From assembly GCA_021779635.1 (NCBI GenBank), contig JAJYAH010000006.1, positions 1 through 31,395 on the forward strand: DNA of 31,395 bases, written 5' to 3'. The notes beneath the pieces were generated by a model. It was given only the letters and a program-made list of their open reading frames with translations. It made no database searches and was not told where the DNA came from. A program made the translations under genes and the position numbers. This document shows positions 9,200 through 18,400 of this stretch, one piece after another. Source of the DNA: Pseudomonadota bacterium. GTDB taxonomy: Bacteria > Pseudomonadota > Alphaproteobacteria > Rhizobiales > Xanthobacteraceae. Numbering within the stretch: position 1 is the stretch's first letter; every line of letters begins with the position of its first letter.

Positions 9200-10417
9200 A
9201 TGACACATCGATCGATGATTATCGCGGCGGCAGCAGCAGCGATAATGTCCGTGAGCGCGGCAACGGCCGGCGATTACGGGCCCGGCGTCAGCGACACGGA
9301 AATCAAGCTGGGTCAGACGATACCCTATAGCGGACCGGCGTCTGCATACGGGACCATCGGCCGAATAGAAGAAGCCTACTTCAACATGGTCAATTCCAAG
9401 GGTGGCGTAAACGGACGCAAAATCAGGATGATCAGCCTTGATGATGCCTACAGTCCACCCAAGACCGTGGAGCAAACCCGAAAGCTGGTCGAGCAGGAGG
9501 AGGTTCTCGCCATCGTCGGCACCATCGGAACGCCGACGAATTCCGCGACGCAACGCTATTTGAACGCCAAGAAGGTCCCGCAGATATTCATCTCGACCGG
9601 CGCGGCAAAGTGGGATGACCCCAAGAATTTCCCGTACACCACCGCGCTGTACCCGCCCTATCAGATGGAAGGACAGATTTTCGCGAAGTACCTCCTCAAG
9701 AACAAGCCGGACGCCAAGCTCGGCGTGTTCTCGCAGAATGATGATGCCGGCAAGGACTACGTACGAGGACTGAAGGAGGGTCTGGGTGACAAGGCGGCGC
9801 AGATGATCGTCAAGGAAGTGACCTACGAGACTTCCGACCCGACCGTCGACTCCCAGATTGTGGCGCTGAAGGCATCCGGCGCTGACACGCTGTTCACCAT
9901 GGCGACGCCCAAATTCGGGGCGCAGGCGATCCGCAAGGTTGCGGAACTCGGCTGGACCCCGCTCAATTACGTCGTCAGCGTTTCGAGCTCGATCACCGGC
10001 GTGCTTGAACCCGCGGGTTTGACCGCTTCAAAAGGACTGCTGACGGCACTGGCATTCAAGACCGCCACCGATCCGCGCTGGAATGACGCCAAGGACGTGC
10101 AGGAATTTCGCGCGTTTCTGAAAGAATGGTTCCCGAAAGGCGATGCCGGCGACGCAAGCAATGTCGTCGGCTATGTCGCAGCCTTCATGACGGTGAAGGT
10201 TCTTCAGATGTGCGGCGACGATCTGACCCGGGATAATCTGATGCATCAGGCCACCAACCTGACCAAGGTGGAGGCGCCTCTCCTGCTGCCCGGCATCACG
10301 ATCACCACAACGCCGCAGCGCTACTCGCCCTATAACCAAATGCAGATCGCGCGCTTCGACGGCACCAGCTGGGTGCCGGAAGGTCCGGTGATATCAACCG
10401 GCGAACTCGGCCAGTAG
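9200..10417 (+). CDS. Branched-chain amino acid-type ABC transporter substrate-binding protein (LivK-like), stand-alone
   Basis: A 405-residue periplasmic binding protein (Peripla_BP_6 type). The signal peptide is evident: MTHR, an alanine-rich hydrophobic core, and probable cleavage after ATA before GDYG. The mature start DTEIKLGQTIPYSGPASAYG and the following VNSKGGVNGRKI are the family hallmarks. A good ribosome binding site (AAAGGGGAAGG) precedes the ATG. No permease or ATPase gene is adjacent. It may feed a Liv permease elsewhere, possibly the one at 20489-27398, or act with the upstream TetR as a local uptake accessory. Homologues in this bacterial group often recognise aromatic acids or other carboxylates rather than amino acids, so the name describes the family only. 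Confidence 0.9.
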   Translation: MTHRSMIIAAAAAAIMSVSAATAGDYGPGVSDTEIKLGQTIPYSGPASAYGTIGRIEEAYFNMVNSKGGVNGRKIRMISLDDAYSPPKTVEQTRKLVEQEEVLAIVGTIGTPTNSATQRYLNAKKVPQIFISTGAAKWDDPKNFPYTTALYPPYQMEGQIFAKYLLKNKPDAKLGVFSQNDDAGKDYVRGLKEGLGDKAAQMIVKEVTYETSDPTVDSQIVALKASGADTLFTMATPKFGAQAIRKVAELGWTPLNYVVSVSSSITGVLEPAGLTASKGLLTALAFKTATDPRWNDAKDVQEFRAFLKEWFPKGDAGDASNVVGYVAAFMTVKVLQMCGDDLTRDNLMHQATNLTKVEAPLLLPGITITTTPQRYSPYNQMQIARFDGTSWVPEGPVISTGELGQ

Positions 10418-10484
10418 GAACTGAACAGGCTTCTCCGGCGCCGGCGACAGCGCCAACCCAGCTTCAAGCGTCGTTGCCGGATGT

Positions 10485-11165
10485 CTACCCGCTGCCGTCA
10501 GGAGACCGACGTCGCCGAGGCTTGCCCTTGGCGCGCGCCGAGGGATCGTCGCGTTGCGGCGCCAGTGTCGTCGTTCCGTCGATGCGACTTTGTACGCGAA
10601 GACCATCGACGAAGACGTCGACCATCCGCAGCACGCTCTTCTGCCAGCCGGGCTGGTCGTGCATGTAGCACATGCCGACGAGAGTCCGCAGCACGTCTTC
10701 AGGGCTGATATCGGAGCGGATCTCGCCGGCGGCTATAGCGCGATCGAGCAAGGCGCCGATCGCTTTCGTCAGACGATCGAACGAATAGGCGGAGAGTTCC
10801 GACGAGCCCTGTACGGCGAGCGCCAGTGCCGCCGACATACCCTTCTTGGTGGCCACGAACTCGACATTGGATCGCAGCCAGCGGCGCAAGGCGTCGACTG
10901 GTGCGGCCTCGCTTTTCAACTGTTCCGCCAGTTCGCCGAGTTGCTGCACCTCGCGACGATAGACGGCTTCGAACAGCGACTCGCGGGTCGGGAAATGGCG
11001 GTAAAGCGTCCCGATGCCGACCCCGGCCCGTCTTGCCACCGCCTCCAGACTTGCATCCGGGCCGCCCGCGCTGAATACGGCCTTTGCTGCCTCCAGAACA
11101 CGCTCGCGATTGCGAACCGCATCGGCGCGGGGCTTCCGAACTGTTGCTGCGGTCCGATCTGGCAT
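10485..11165 (-). CDS. TetR/AcrR family transcriptional regulator
   Basis: A 226-residue repressor-type protein with an N-terminal helix-turn-helix: RERVLEAAKAVFSAGG, then SLEAVARRAGVGIGTLYRHFPTRESLF, a textbook TetR DNA-binding domain near residues 20-66. The C-terminal 25 residues are Arg/Lys/Ser/Asp-rich (AKGKPRRRRSPDGSG) and probably disordered. It is convergent with the binding-protein gene at 9200 (67-base gap) and divergent from the molybdenum hydroxylase operon starting at 11326. The 160-base divergent gap carries a 17-bp inverted repeat inside a predicted promoter, so this protein most likely represses the hydroxylase operon and perhaps itself. The inducer is probably an aldehyde or related aromatic compound; this is inference. 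Confidence 0.9.
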   Translation of the reverse strand: MPDRTAATVRKPRADAVRNRERVLEAAKAVFSAGGPDASLEAVARRAGVGIGTLYRHFPTRESLFEAVYRREVQQLGELAEQLKSEAAPVDALRRWLRSNVEFVATKKGMSAALALAVQGSSELSAYSFDRLTKAIGALLDRAIAAGEIRSDISPEDVLRTLVGMCYMHDQPGWQKSVLRMVDVFVDGLRVQSRIDGTTTLAPQRDDPSARAKGKPRRRRSPDGSG

Positions 11166-11191
11166 CCGGTTAACCCAGTAATTCCTGCCTC

Positions 11192-11220
11192 TTGAAAAAC
11201 GGAGGATGCCTCCGTATATG
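11192..11220 (+). promoter_or_regulatory. Predicted promoter with embedded TetR operator for the molybdenum hydroxylase operon
   Basis: TTGAAA (11192-11197) and TATATG (11215-11220) are spaced by 17 bases, a plausible sigma-70-type promoter. The inverted repeat ACGGAGG-ATG-CCTCCGT (11199-11215) has perfect 7-base arms and fills the spacer, overlapping the first base of the -10 box. Binding of a TetR dimer there would block RNA polymerase. The site sits 33 bases upstream of the divergent TetR start and leaves a leader of roughly 100 bases before the hydroxylase start. A GC-rich inverted repeat CCACC-4-GGTGG at 11257-11270 lies in that leader. Confidence 0.6.
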
Positions 11221-11325
11221 CGAAATAAGCGCCAAATCTGGACGACGCCCGCCGATCCACCCCGCGGTGGGCGGATCCAGAATGGGCTCGATCCCGTTTG
11301 ACATTAGCATTGATCGGAGCACTGC

Positions 11326-11823
11326 ATGAACCTCTCCATCAGCCTCACCGTTAACGGCGTGCGGCGGGACGTCGAACTCGAGGACCCCCGGGTCACGCTG
11401 CTCGACCTCCTGCGCGAGCGCCTGCATCTGACGGGAACCAAAAAGGGATGCGACCGCGGCCAATGCGGCGCGTGCACGGTCCTGGTCGAGGGCCGACGGA
11501 TCAATTCGTGCCTGGCTTTGGCGGTCAGCCATGACGGCGCCGACGTCCTGACCATCGAGGGTGTCGCCCGCGGGGACCAGCTTCACCCGCTGCAGGCGGC
11601 TTTCATAGCTCACGACGGCTTCCAATGCGGGTTCTGCACACCGGGCCAGATCATGAGCGCGCTTGGCCTGATTCGGGAAGCCCAAGCCGGTGATGATCCG
11701 GAACGGGTGCGCGAAGGCATGAGCGGAAACCTCTGCCGGTGCGGGGCCTATTCCGGGATCACGGACGCGGTGCTGGAAGTGCAGAAAAGCCTCGTCGAGG
11801 CCAACCAGAGGCGATCCGCATGA
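11326..11823 (+). CDS. Molybdenum hydroxylase small subunit, [2Fe-2S] protein (PaoA/CoxS-like)
   Basis: Electron-transfer subunit of 165 residues with both [2Fe-2S] clusters of the xanthine-oxidase family. Cys42, Cys47, Cys50 and Cys62 (GCDRGQCGAC...C) form the plant-ferredoxin-type site. Cys101, Cys104, Cys137 and Cys139 (CGFCTPG, CRCG) form the second. It passes electrons from the Mo site to FAD. The chain begins directly in the ferredoxin fold; an in-frame stop at 11311-11313 excludes an N-terminal extension, so there is no Tat signal. E. coli PaoA has one and is periplasmic, so this enzyme is probably cytoplasmic. GGAG lies 6 bases before the ATG. The stop overlaps the FAD-subunit start by 4 bases. 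Confidence 0.93.
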   Translation: MNLSISLTVNGVRRDVELEDPRVTLLDLLRERLHLTGTKKGCDRGQCGACTVLVEGRRINSCLALAVSHDGADVLTIEGVARGDQLHPLQAAFIAHDGFQCGFCTPGQIMSALGLIREAQAGDDPERVREGMSGNLCRCGAYSGITDAVLEVQKSLVEANQRRSA

Positions 11824-12878
11824 AGACCTTCGATTATATGAGACCCGCATCGATCGCCGAGGCGGTCGCGGCCGCGGCCGAACCGGGCGCCGCCTACCTT
11901 GCGGGTGGCACCAACCTGCTCGACCTGATGAAGGGTGGGATCACGCGTCCGAACCGTCTCGTCGACGTCTCGCGCCTGCCGGGACTGGATCGCATCGAAC
12001 GTCTACCCGATGGCAGCGTCCGCATCGGTGCGCTGGTTCGCAATGCCGATCTGGCGCACGATCCGGATTTCGCCCGCTCCTATCCCGCAATTGCCGAGTC
12101 GCTCCTGTCTGGCGCCTCCGCACAGCTTCGCAATGTCGCGACCGTCGGCGGCAATCTGTTGCAGCGGACGCGATGCGGATATTTCTATGATGTCGCGAGC
12201 GCCTGCAACAAGCGCGAACCGGGCGCGGGCTGCGATGCCCGTGACGGCGAGAACCGATTGCACGCGGTGCTGGGCTGGAGTGAAGCCTGCATCGCCACTC
12301 ACCCGTCGGATTTCTGTGTGCCGCTGGTCGCCCTCGATGCCGTCGCGGAGATTGAGGGCAGAACCGGCCGGCGCGAGATTGCAGTCGAAGACCTTCATCG
12401 TCTCCCCGGCGACACGCCTGCGCAAGAAAGCGCGCTCGATCGCGGCGATTTGATCGTAGCGCTGCGGCTGCCGGCCGAAGCCCGCGCATTCTCGGCGCAT
12501 CAACGCTATCTGAAGGTCCGCGAACGCACTTCCTATGCATTTGCCATCGTATCGGCCGCCGCGACGTTGCGGATCGAACAAGGCGCCATCCGGGATGCGC
12601 GGCTTGCGCTCGGCGGCGTTGCCGCCAAACCGTGGCGCGCCCGCGCCGCGGAGGAGATTTTGCAAGGCGCCCGTCCCGGACCCGACGCCTACCGCCGCGC
12701 GGCGGAAGTCGCGCTCGCTGGCGCGGCACCTTCCGGCGACAACCGGTTCAAGATCGAACTCGCGCAGCGAATCCTTGTTCGCGCCCTGACGCTCGCCGCG
12801 GCGGGAACGCCGGACCGCGTCGCGGCCCTTCCCGCCTCCCCTTTTTCCGCCCTCCCCGGAGCGCTCATCGATGCCTGA
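11820..12878 (+). CDS. Molybdenum hydroxylase FAD subunit with [4Fe-4S] insertion (PaoB/YagS-like)
   Basis: FAD-binding subunit of 352 residues. FAD-contact segments are AYLAGGTNLLDLMK (25-37) and ATVGGNLLQRTRC (107-119). Residues about 119-157 form a cysteine-bearing insertion: Cys119, Cys129, Cys138 and Cys157, in the pattern RTRCGYF...CNKREPGAGC...SEAC. This matches the segment that binds an extra [4Fe-4S] cluster in E. coli PaoB, and is absent from ordinary CoxM subunits. It points to the PaoABC aldehyde-oxidoreductase branch rather than CO dehydrogenase or xanthine dehydrogenase. The ATG at 11820 overlaps the previous stop (ATGA), and the 3' end overlaps the large-subunit gene by 8 bases. 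The C-terminal 30 residues are low-complexity Ala/Pro-rich. Confidence 0.9.
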   Translation: MKTFDYMRPASIAEAVAAAAEPGAAYLAGGTNLLDLMKGGITRPNRLVDVSRLPGLDRIERLPDGSVRIGALVRNADLAHDPDFARSYPAIAESLLSGASAQLRNVATVGGNLLQRTRCGYFYDVASACNKREPGAGCDARDGENRLHAVLGWSEACIATHPSDFCVPLVALDAVAEIEGRTGRREIAVEDLHRLPGDTPAQESALDRGDLIVALRLPAEARAFSAHQRYLKVRERTSYAFAIVSAAATLRIEQGAIRDARLALGGVAAKPWRARAAEEILQGARPGPDAYRRAAEVALAGAAPSGDNRFKIELAQRILVRALTLAAAGTPDRVAALPASPFSALPGALIDA

Positions 12879-15135
12879 GATCCATCTCACCCAAGCTCCT
12901 GCCCATCTGCGGCACGGCTCGAACATCGGCCAGCCACTGACCCGTCGCGACGGCGTCCTGAAGGTCAAAGGCGAGGCCCGCTACGCTGCGGACAACCACC
13001 CGGCCGGAATGCTGCACGCGGTTCTGGCGGTCAGCAGCATCGCGCGGGGCCGCGTGACCTTCCTTGACGTGCAAGCGGCCAAGCGCCACCCGGGCGTCGT
13101 CGAGGTCATGACTCCTGCCAACAAACCGCCGCTCGCGGAGGATCCGGACGCCAAGACGAATCCCTTCATGTTCCGGCTCGATCTCCTGCAGAACGACCGG
13201 GTGCGTTACGCGAACCAGTCGATTGCGGTGGTGATTGCCGAGACGCTCGAGGCTGCGACCGAAGGCGCCGCATTGCTGTCGCCACGATACGAAGTGTTGC
13301 CTGCCCGCGTGGGTCTCGATGCCGGAGAAAGCTTCGTGCCGCCCGCCATCGGCGTCGGCAATCCCTCCGAAATGCGGCGTGGCGATGTGGAGGCGGGTCT
13401 GGCGATGGCGTCGAAGCGCATCGACGCGACCTACGAGACCCCCACCCAGTACCACAATGCGATGGAACCGCACGCCATCGTGGCGGCGTGGGACGGCGAT
13501 GCGCTGTCTATCGATACGCCGACCCAGGGTCTCGCGATGGCCCAGGGGCGGATCGCCGGACTGTTCGGCATCTCACCGGAAAAGATCCATATTCGTAGCC
13601 CCTTCCTGGGTGGCGGCTTCGGATCGAAAGGTCTGATCTCCGGGCCACAGATCCTCGGCATCATGGCGGCTCGGCTGGTCGGACGGCCGGTCAAGCTCGT
13701 GCTGCGCCGCGAACACATGTATGGCCCCGTCGGCCATCGTGCGCCCACCCGCCAGACGCTTCGCATTGGCGCTGACGGCGACGGCTTGCTGACCGCGATC
13801 GATCATCACGCCAAGACGGTGTCGAGCAGCTTCGACGACTTCTTCGAACCGGCCGCCGACGCCTCGCATACGCTTTACGCGAGCCCCATCGCCACGTCGC
13901 ACGAGGCGGTGCGAGTTGACACCGGCACACCGTTGTTCATGCGAGCTCCGGGCGAGGCAACAGGCTCGATTGCGCTGGAAAGCGCGATCGACGAAGCGGC
14001 ATGGGCCTGCGGGATGGATCCGCTGGCATTCCGCCTCAAGAACTATGCCGAGGTCGAGCCGATTTCCGGCAAACCGTTCTCCTCGAAAGCCTTGCGTGAA
14101 TGCTACGCGCAGGGAGCCGAGCGCTTTGGCTGGTCAAGACGCCCGCTTGCCCCGCGACAATTGCGCGACGAGGCTGGCTTGCTGGTCGGTTGGGGAGTAG
14201 GCACTGCGACATTTCCGGCGCTGATGTTCCAGGCCGAGGCGCGCGCGGTGTTGCGAAGCGACGGCTCCGGCCTGATGGAAACCGGCGCCCACGACATGGG
14301 CCAGGGCGCCTGGACCGCGCTCGCCCAGATTGCATCAGACGGGCTCGGCCTCGAACTGGACCAAATGGAGTTCAAGGCAGGCACGTCCGACCTGCCGGAC
14401 GCGGGCATCGCTGGCGGCTCGGCTCATACCGCGACCGCCGGCATGGCTATCCACCACGCGGGGGCTGCCGTGATCGCCAAGCTTGCCGATCTGGCCACCA
14501 CCGATCAACGCTCGCCCCTGTTCGGCGCGGGCAACGCCGGCGTGGTAGCGCGCGACGGTCGTCTGTTCCGTCGCGACGATGAAATGAGAAGCGAGAGTTA
14601 TGCCGACATCCTCGGCCGCGCCGGCCTGAAGGAGATCGAAGCCCGCGGCAAGGGTGCCGCGGACCCCGCGTCGCAATCGACCTACGCCATGCATGCCCAT
14701 GGGGCGGTGTTCGCCGAGGTCAAGGTCGATCCCGATCTCGGTCAAATCCGCGTCACCCGCATGGTCGGCGCTTTCGCGGCGGGCCGGATCATCAATCCTC
14801 ACCTGGTGCGCAGTCAGATCTTCGGCGGCATGATTTGGGGCATGTCATTCGCGCTACATGAGCATGCCGTCATGGACCGGCGCTCCGGCCGCACACTCAA
14901 CCCCAACCTCGCAGAGTACCACATCCCGGTGAACGCCGACGTGCCGTCCCTGGAGACCCTCATGGTTGACGAGCACGATCCTCACGTGAACGCGCTCGGC
15001 ATCAAGGGGGTCGGCGAAATCGGCATCACAGGCTCGGCCGGCGCCGTTGCCAACGCGGTCTGGCATGCGACCGGAATCCGGGTGCGTCGTTTCCCGATCA
15101 GGATCGAGGATCTCGTGACGCCGGATTCAAACTGA
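12871..15135 (+). CDS. Molybdenum hydroxylase large subunit, molybdopterin-binding (PaoC-like aldehyde oxidoreductase)
   Basis: Catalytic subunit of 754 residues that would oxidise an aldehyde or N-heterocycle with water as oxygen donor. It has the N-terminal aldehyde-oxidase a/b hammerhead region (VKGEARYAADN near 32), the molybdopterin-contact motif GGGFGSKG (about 248-255), and the C-terminal KGVGEIGITGSAGA, in which Glu716 corresponds to the catalytic base of xanthine oxidase. Length fits PaoC (about 730). No signal peptide is present. No MoCo chaperone of the XdhC/PaoD type lies nearby, so maturation would depend on one elsewhere. It is the third gene of the operon. A broad aromatic-aldehyde substrate is suggested by the PaoB-type partner but not proven. 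Confidence 0.92.
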   Translation: MPEIHLTQAPAHLRHGSNIGQPLTRRDGVLKVKGEARYAADNHPAGMLHAVLAVSSIARGRVTFLDVQAAKRHPGVVEVMTPANKPPLAEDPDAKTNPFMFRLDLLQNDRVRYANQSIAVVIAETLEAATEGAALLSPRYEVLPARVGLDAGESFVPPAIGVGNPSEMRRGDVEAGLAMASKRIDATYETPTQYHNAMEPHAIVAAWDGDALSIDTPTQGLAMAQGRIAGLFGISPEKIHIRSPFLGGGFGSKGLISGPQILGIMAARLVGRPVKLVLRREHMYGPVGHRAPTRQTLRIGADGDGLLTAIDHHAKTVSSSFDDFFEPAADASHTLYASPIATSHEAVRVDTGTPLFMRAPGEATGSIALESAIDEAAWACGMDPLAFRLKNYAEVEPISGKPFSSKALRECYAQGAERFGWSRRPLAPRQLRDEAGLLVGWGVGTATFPALMFQAEARAVLRSDGSGLMETGAHDMGQGAWTALAQIASDGLGLELDQMEFKAGTSDLPDAGIAGGSAHTATAGMAIHHAGAAVIAKLADLATTDQRSPLFGAGNAGVVARDGRLFRRDDEMRSESYADILGRAGLKEIEARGKGAADPASQSTYAMHAHGAVFAEVKVDPDLGQIRVTRMVGAFAAGRIINPHLVRSQIFGGMIWGMSFALHEHAVMDRRSGRTLNPNLAEYHIPVNADVPSLETLMVDEHDPHVNALGIKGVGEIGITGSAGAVANAVWHATGIRVRRFPIRIEDLVTPDSN

Positions 15136-15425
15136 ACGATGACGAATGCGGCCGGAAACGGCTGCTGTACCATCTTCGTGGCCTATTCGCTTCATTGCAA
15201 CGGCGAGAAGTTCTGTTCGTCAGAATAAAGCGGAGGCGATCGGCTGACACCCAAATGCCGCTGAACTAAGGCCGCGTTGGCGCGCAACCTGCGTTGTTCT
15301 GTCCTCTTGATTGCAGGACTTGATTATAGAACTTGATGGCATAGCTCGCGGTCCGGATCCAGAACTCCCGATCGTTGGACGGATCACATTGCGGCGTGTA
15401 AGGTGAACGAGGATCAAGTTCACTG
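15136..15425. other. Intergenic region between hydroxylase operon and RND gene, with GAAA-loop hairpin
   Basis: The RNA-like stem GCGGCCG-GAAA-CGGCTGC at 15148-15165 (7 pairs, one G-U, GNRA-type loop) lies 12 bases after the hydroxylase stop. No T-run follows, so it is more likely a 3'-end stabiliser or part of a factor-dependent stop than an intrinsic terminator. The remainder should carry the promoter of the RND gene; no convincing -35/-10 pair was recognised. Before the RND start, AACGAGGATC at a rather long distance is the only candidate ribosome binding site. Confidence 0.45.
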
Positions 15426-18400
15426 ATGAGTCTTTCAAGCCCGTTTATCCGTCGGCCTGTCGCCACCACGCTGCTGACGTTCGGGTTGGTCGCCGCCGGC
15501 ATCATCGCTTTTTTCAAGCTCCCAGTCTCGCCGCTGCCCGATGTCGATATCCCGACCATTTCAGTGCAGGCGACACTACCGGGTGCGAGCCCCGGAGACG
15601 TCGCGACTACGGTCGCAAGTCCGCTGGAACGCCACCTCAGCCAGATCGCCGATGTCACCGAGATGACATCGGCGAGCGCACTCGGCTCGACGCGTATCAA
15701 TCTGCAGTTTGGCATCAATCGCAACATCAACGGTGCTGCACGTGACGTCCAGGCGGCGATCAACGCAGCGCGTGCGGATCTGCCGACCGCGCTGCGGAGC
15801 AATCCCAGCTATCGCAAGTTCAACCCCGCCTCAGCGCCAATCCTCATCTATACGTTGACGTCGGACACGCTGACCCCCGCCGAACTGTATGACGCGGCTT
15901 CGACCGTGCTGGCCCAGAAGTTGTCACAGGTCGAAGGCGTCGGTGAAGTCAGCGTCAGCGGCGGATCGCTACCCGCCGTGCGCGTCGAGCTCGTTCCGCA
16001 ATCTCTCTACAAATACGGCATCGGCCTGGAAGACGTCCGCGCTGAGCTTGGCAGCGCGAACGCCCACAGTCCGAAAGGCGGCATCGACGTCAAAGACCAG
16101 CGCTACCAGATCTATTCAAACGATCAGGCCACCAAGGCGGCGGACTACAAATCGCTGGTGGTCGCCTATCGCAATGGCGCGGCGGTCCGCCTGACGGACG
16201 TCGGCGAGGTGCTCGATTCCGTAGAGAACCTCCGCAATCTGGGCCTTTCCAACGGCAAGCTGGCGGTCATGATGATCCTATACCGGCAGCCTGGCGCCAA
16301 CATCATCGGGATGGTCGACCGCGTGAAGGCGCTGATGCCGCAACTGCAGGCATCGGTCTCACCCGCGATCGATGTCCGTCTCGCGGTCGACCGCTCGATC
16401 ACAATCCGGGCCTCGCTGCGGGACGTCGAGATCACGCTCATCATTGCCGTGATTCTGGTGATCCTCGTGGTGTTCGCATTCCTGCGCAGCGCACGGGCGA
16501 CGCTGGTGCCGGTAGTGGCTGTCGCGGTATCCCTGGTCGCGACCTTTGCGGTCATGTATCTGCTCGGATACAGCCTCAACATCTTCTCGCTGATGGCGCT
16601 CACGGTCGCGACCGGATTCGTGGTCGACGACGCCATTGTCGTGCTGGAAAACATTTCCCGTCACCTCGATGCAGGCAAGCCGCCGCTGGAGGCCGCGTTG
16701 CTGGGGTCGCGCGAGGTCGGCTTCACGGTGCTGTCGATGAGCGTGTCACTGATCGCGGTGTTTGTCCCGATCCTGTTGATGGGCGGCCTGGTCGGCAAGC
16801 TGTTCCGCGAATTCGCCATGACCATCACTATTGCCATCGTGATCTCGCTGGTGGTTTCGCTGACGACGACACCGATGATGTGCGCCGCGCTGCTGCGCGC
16901 GGAACGCGATCAGCCGCACGGACGGATCTATCGTGCCTGCGAGCGTGTCTTCGAGGCGCTGCTGAATTTCTACCGACGGACGCTTGCCGTCGCACTGCGT
17001 CATCCTCGCTCGGTGATGCTGATTCTCGCCGCAACCCTCGGCCTGAATTTCCATCTTTACAGCGTCGTTCCAAAAGGCTTCGTCCCGCAACAGGATACAG
17101 GATTGCTGATCGGATCTATTCAGGCCGATCAAAGCATCTCGTTTCAACTGATGCAGCAGAAGCTCAGACAGTTCGTCGACATCGTCAAGGCCAATCCGGC
17201 AGTCGACATCGCCGTCGGCTTTACCGGCGGTGGCGGACCGGGTCCGGGCGGAGGCTCAACCAACTCCGGCACCGTATTCGTCTCCCTGAAGCCGCTTCGT
17301 GACCGCGAGCTCTCAGCCGAGCAGTTGATCGGTGTGCTGCGGAATGAACTAGCCGCGGTGCCGGGCGCCACGCTGTTCCTGCAGGCGGTGGGGGATCTCG
17401 GCGCCGGCGGACGCTCCGGTAACGCGCAGTATCAATACACCCTGCAGGGATCGACGTTCGAAGAACTGAACGAATGGACGCCGAAGATCGTCGCGGCGCT
17501 TCAAACCGTGCCGGCCCTCGTCGATATCAGCAGCGACCAGCTGAACAACGGCCTCCAGGCCAACGTGACCATCGACCGCGATGCCGCCTCACGACTAGGA
17601 ATCATGGTCAGTCAAATCGATAACACGCTGTACGATGCCTATGGGCAGCGGCAGGTCTCGACCATCTACGTGGCGCGCAACCAGTACCACGTGATCATGG
17701 AGGTCGCGCAGGCGTACCTGCAGAACCCGCAGACACTGAAGGACGTTTATGTCAGCACCTCGGGCGGACCCGCCAGCGGCTCGCAAACGACCAACGCCGT
17801 GGCCGGGACTATCGTGTCATCGACGCAGGCCGCGTCTGTCAATTCGGTGGCGGCCAGCGCGGTCCGGAATCTTGCGACCAACTCGATCGGCGCCACCGGT
17901 AACGGTACATCGTCGACCGGGACGGCGGTCAGCACCAGCCAGGAGACGATGATTCCGCTGTCGAGCGTCGCTCGATTCGTACAAGGCCAGACACCGCTTG
18001 TCGTCAGCCATCAGGGAGTTCTGGTCGCAAACACGATCTCGTTCAATCTCGCTCCCGGCGTTTCGCTGAGCAAGGCGATTGCGACGATCGAGGAGACGAT
18101 GAACCGGATCGGAGTTCCGGCGACAATCCGCGGCTCCTTCCAGGGCGCCGCCAAGATCTTCCTGGAATCGCTTAGCAGTGAGCCGTTTCTCGTTCTCGCG
18201 GCGTTCGCGACGATCTACATCTCACTCGGGATGCTCTATGAAAGTTTCGTCCACCCGCTGACGATCCTGTCCACACTGCCCTCGGCCGGCGTCGGCGCGG
18301 TTCTGGCGCTGATGCTGTCTCATACCCAATTCGACATCATTGCGATGATCGGAGTGATCCTGCTGATCGGCATCGTGAAAAAGAACGCTATCATGATGAT

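Noticed and set aside
11820..15135. Carbon monoxide dehydrogenase (CoxMSL)
   Set aside because: The FAD subunit has the PaoB-type four-cysteine insertion, and I did not see the CoxL active-site loop (AYRCSFR) in the large subunit, so the aldehyde-oxidoreductase assignment fits better.
15266..15425. Minus-strand peptide reading (…WIRTASYAIKFYNQVL…) upstream of the RND start
   Set aside because: It reads like ordinary protein but belongs to a frame that begins inside the RND gene on the opposite strand, has no ribosome binding site, and resembles nothing I know. At most a remnant.
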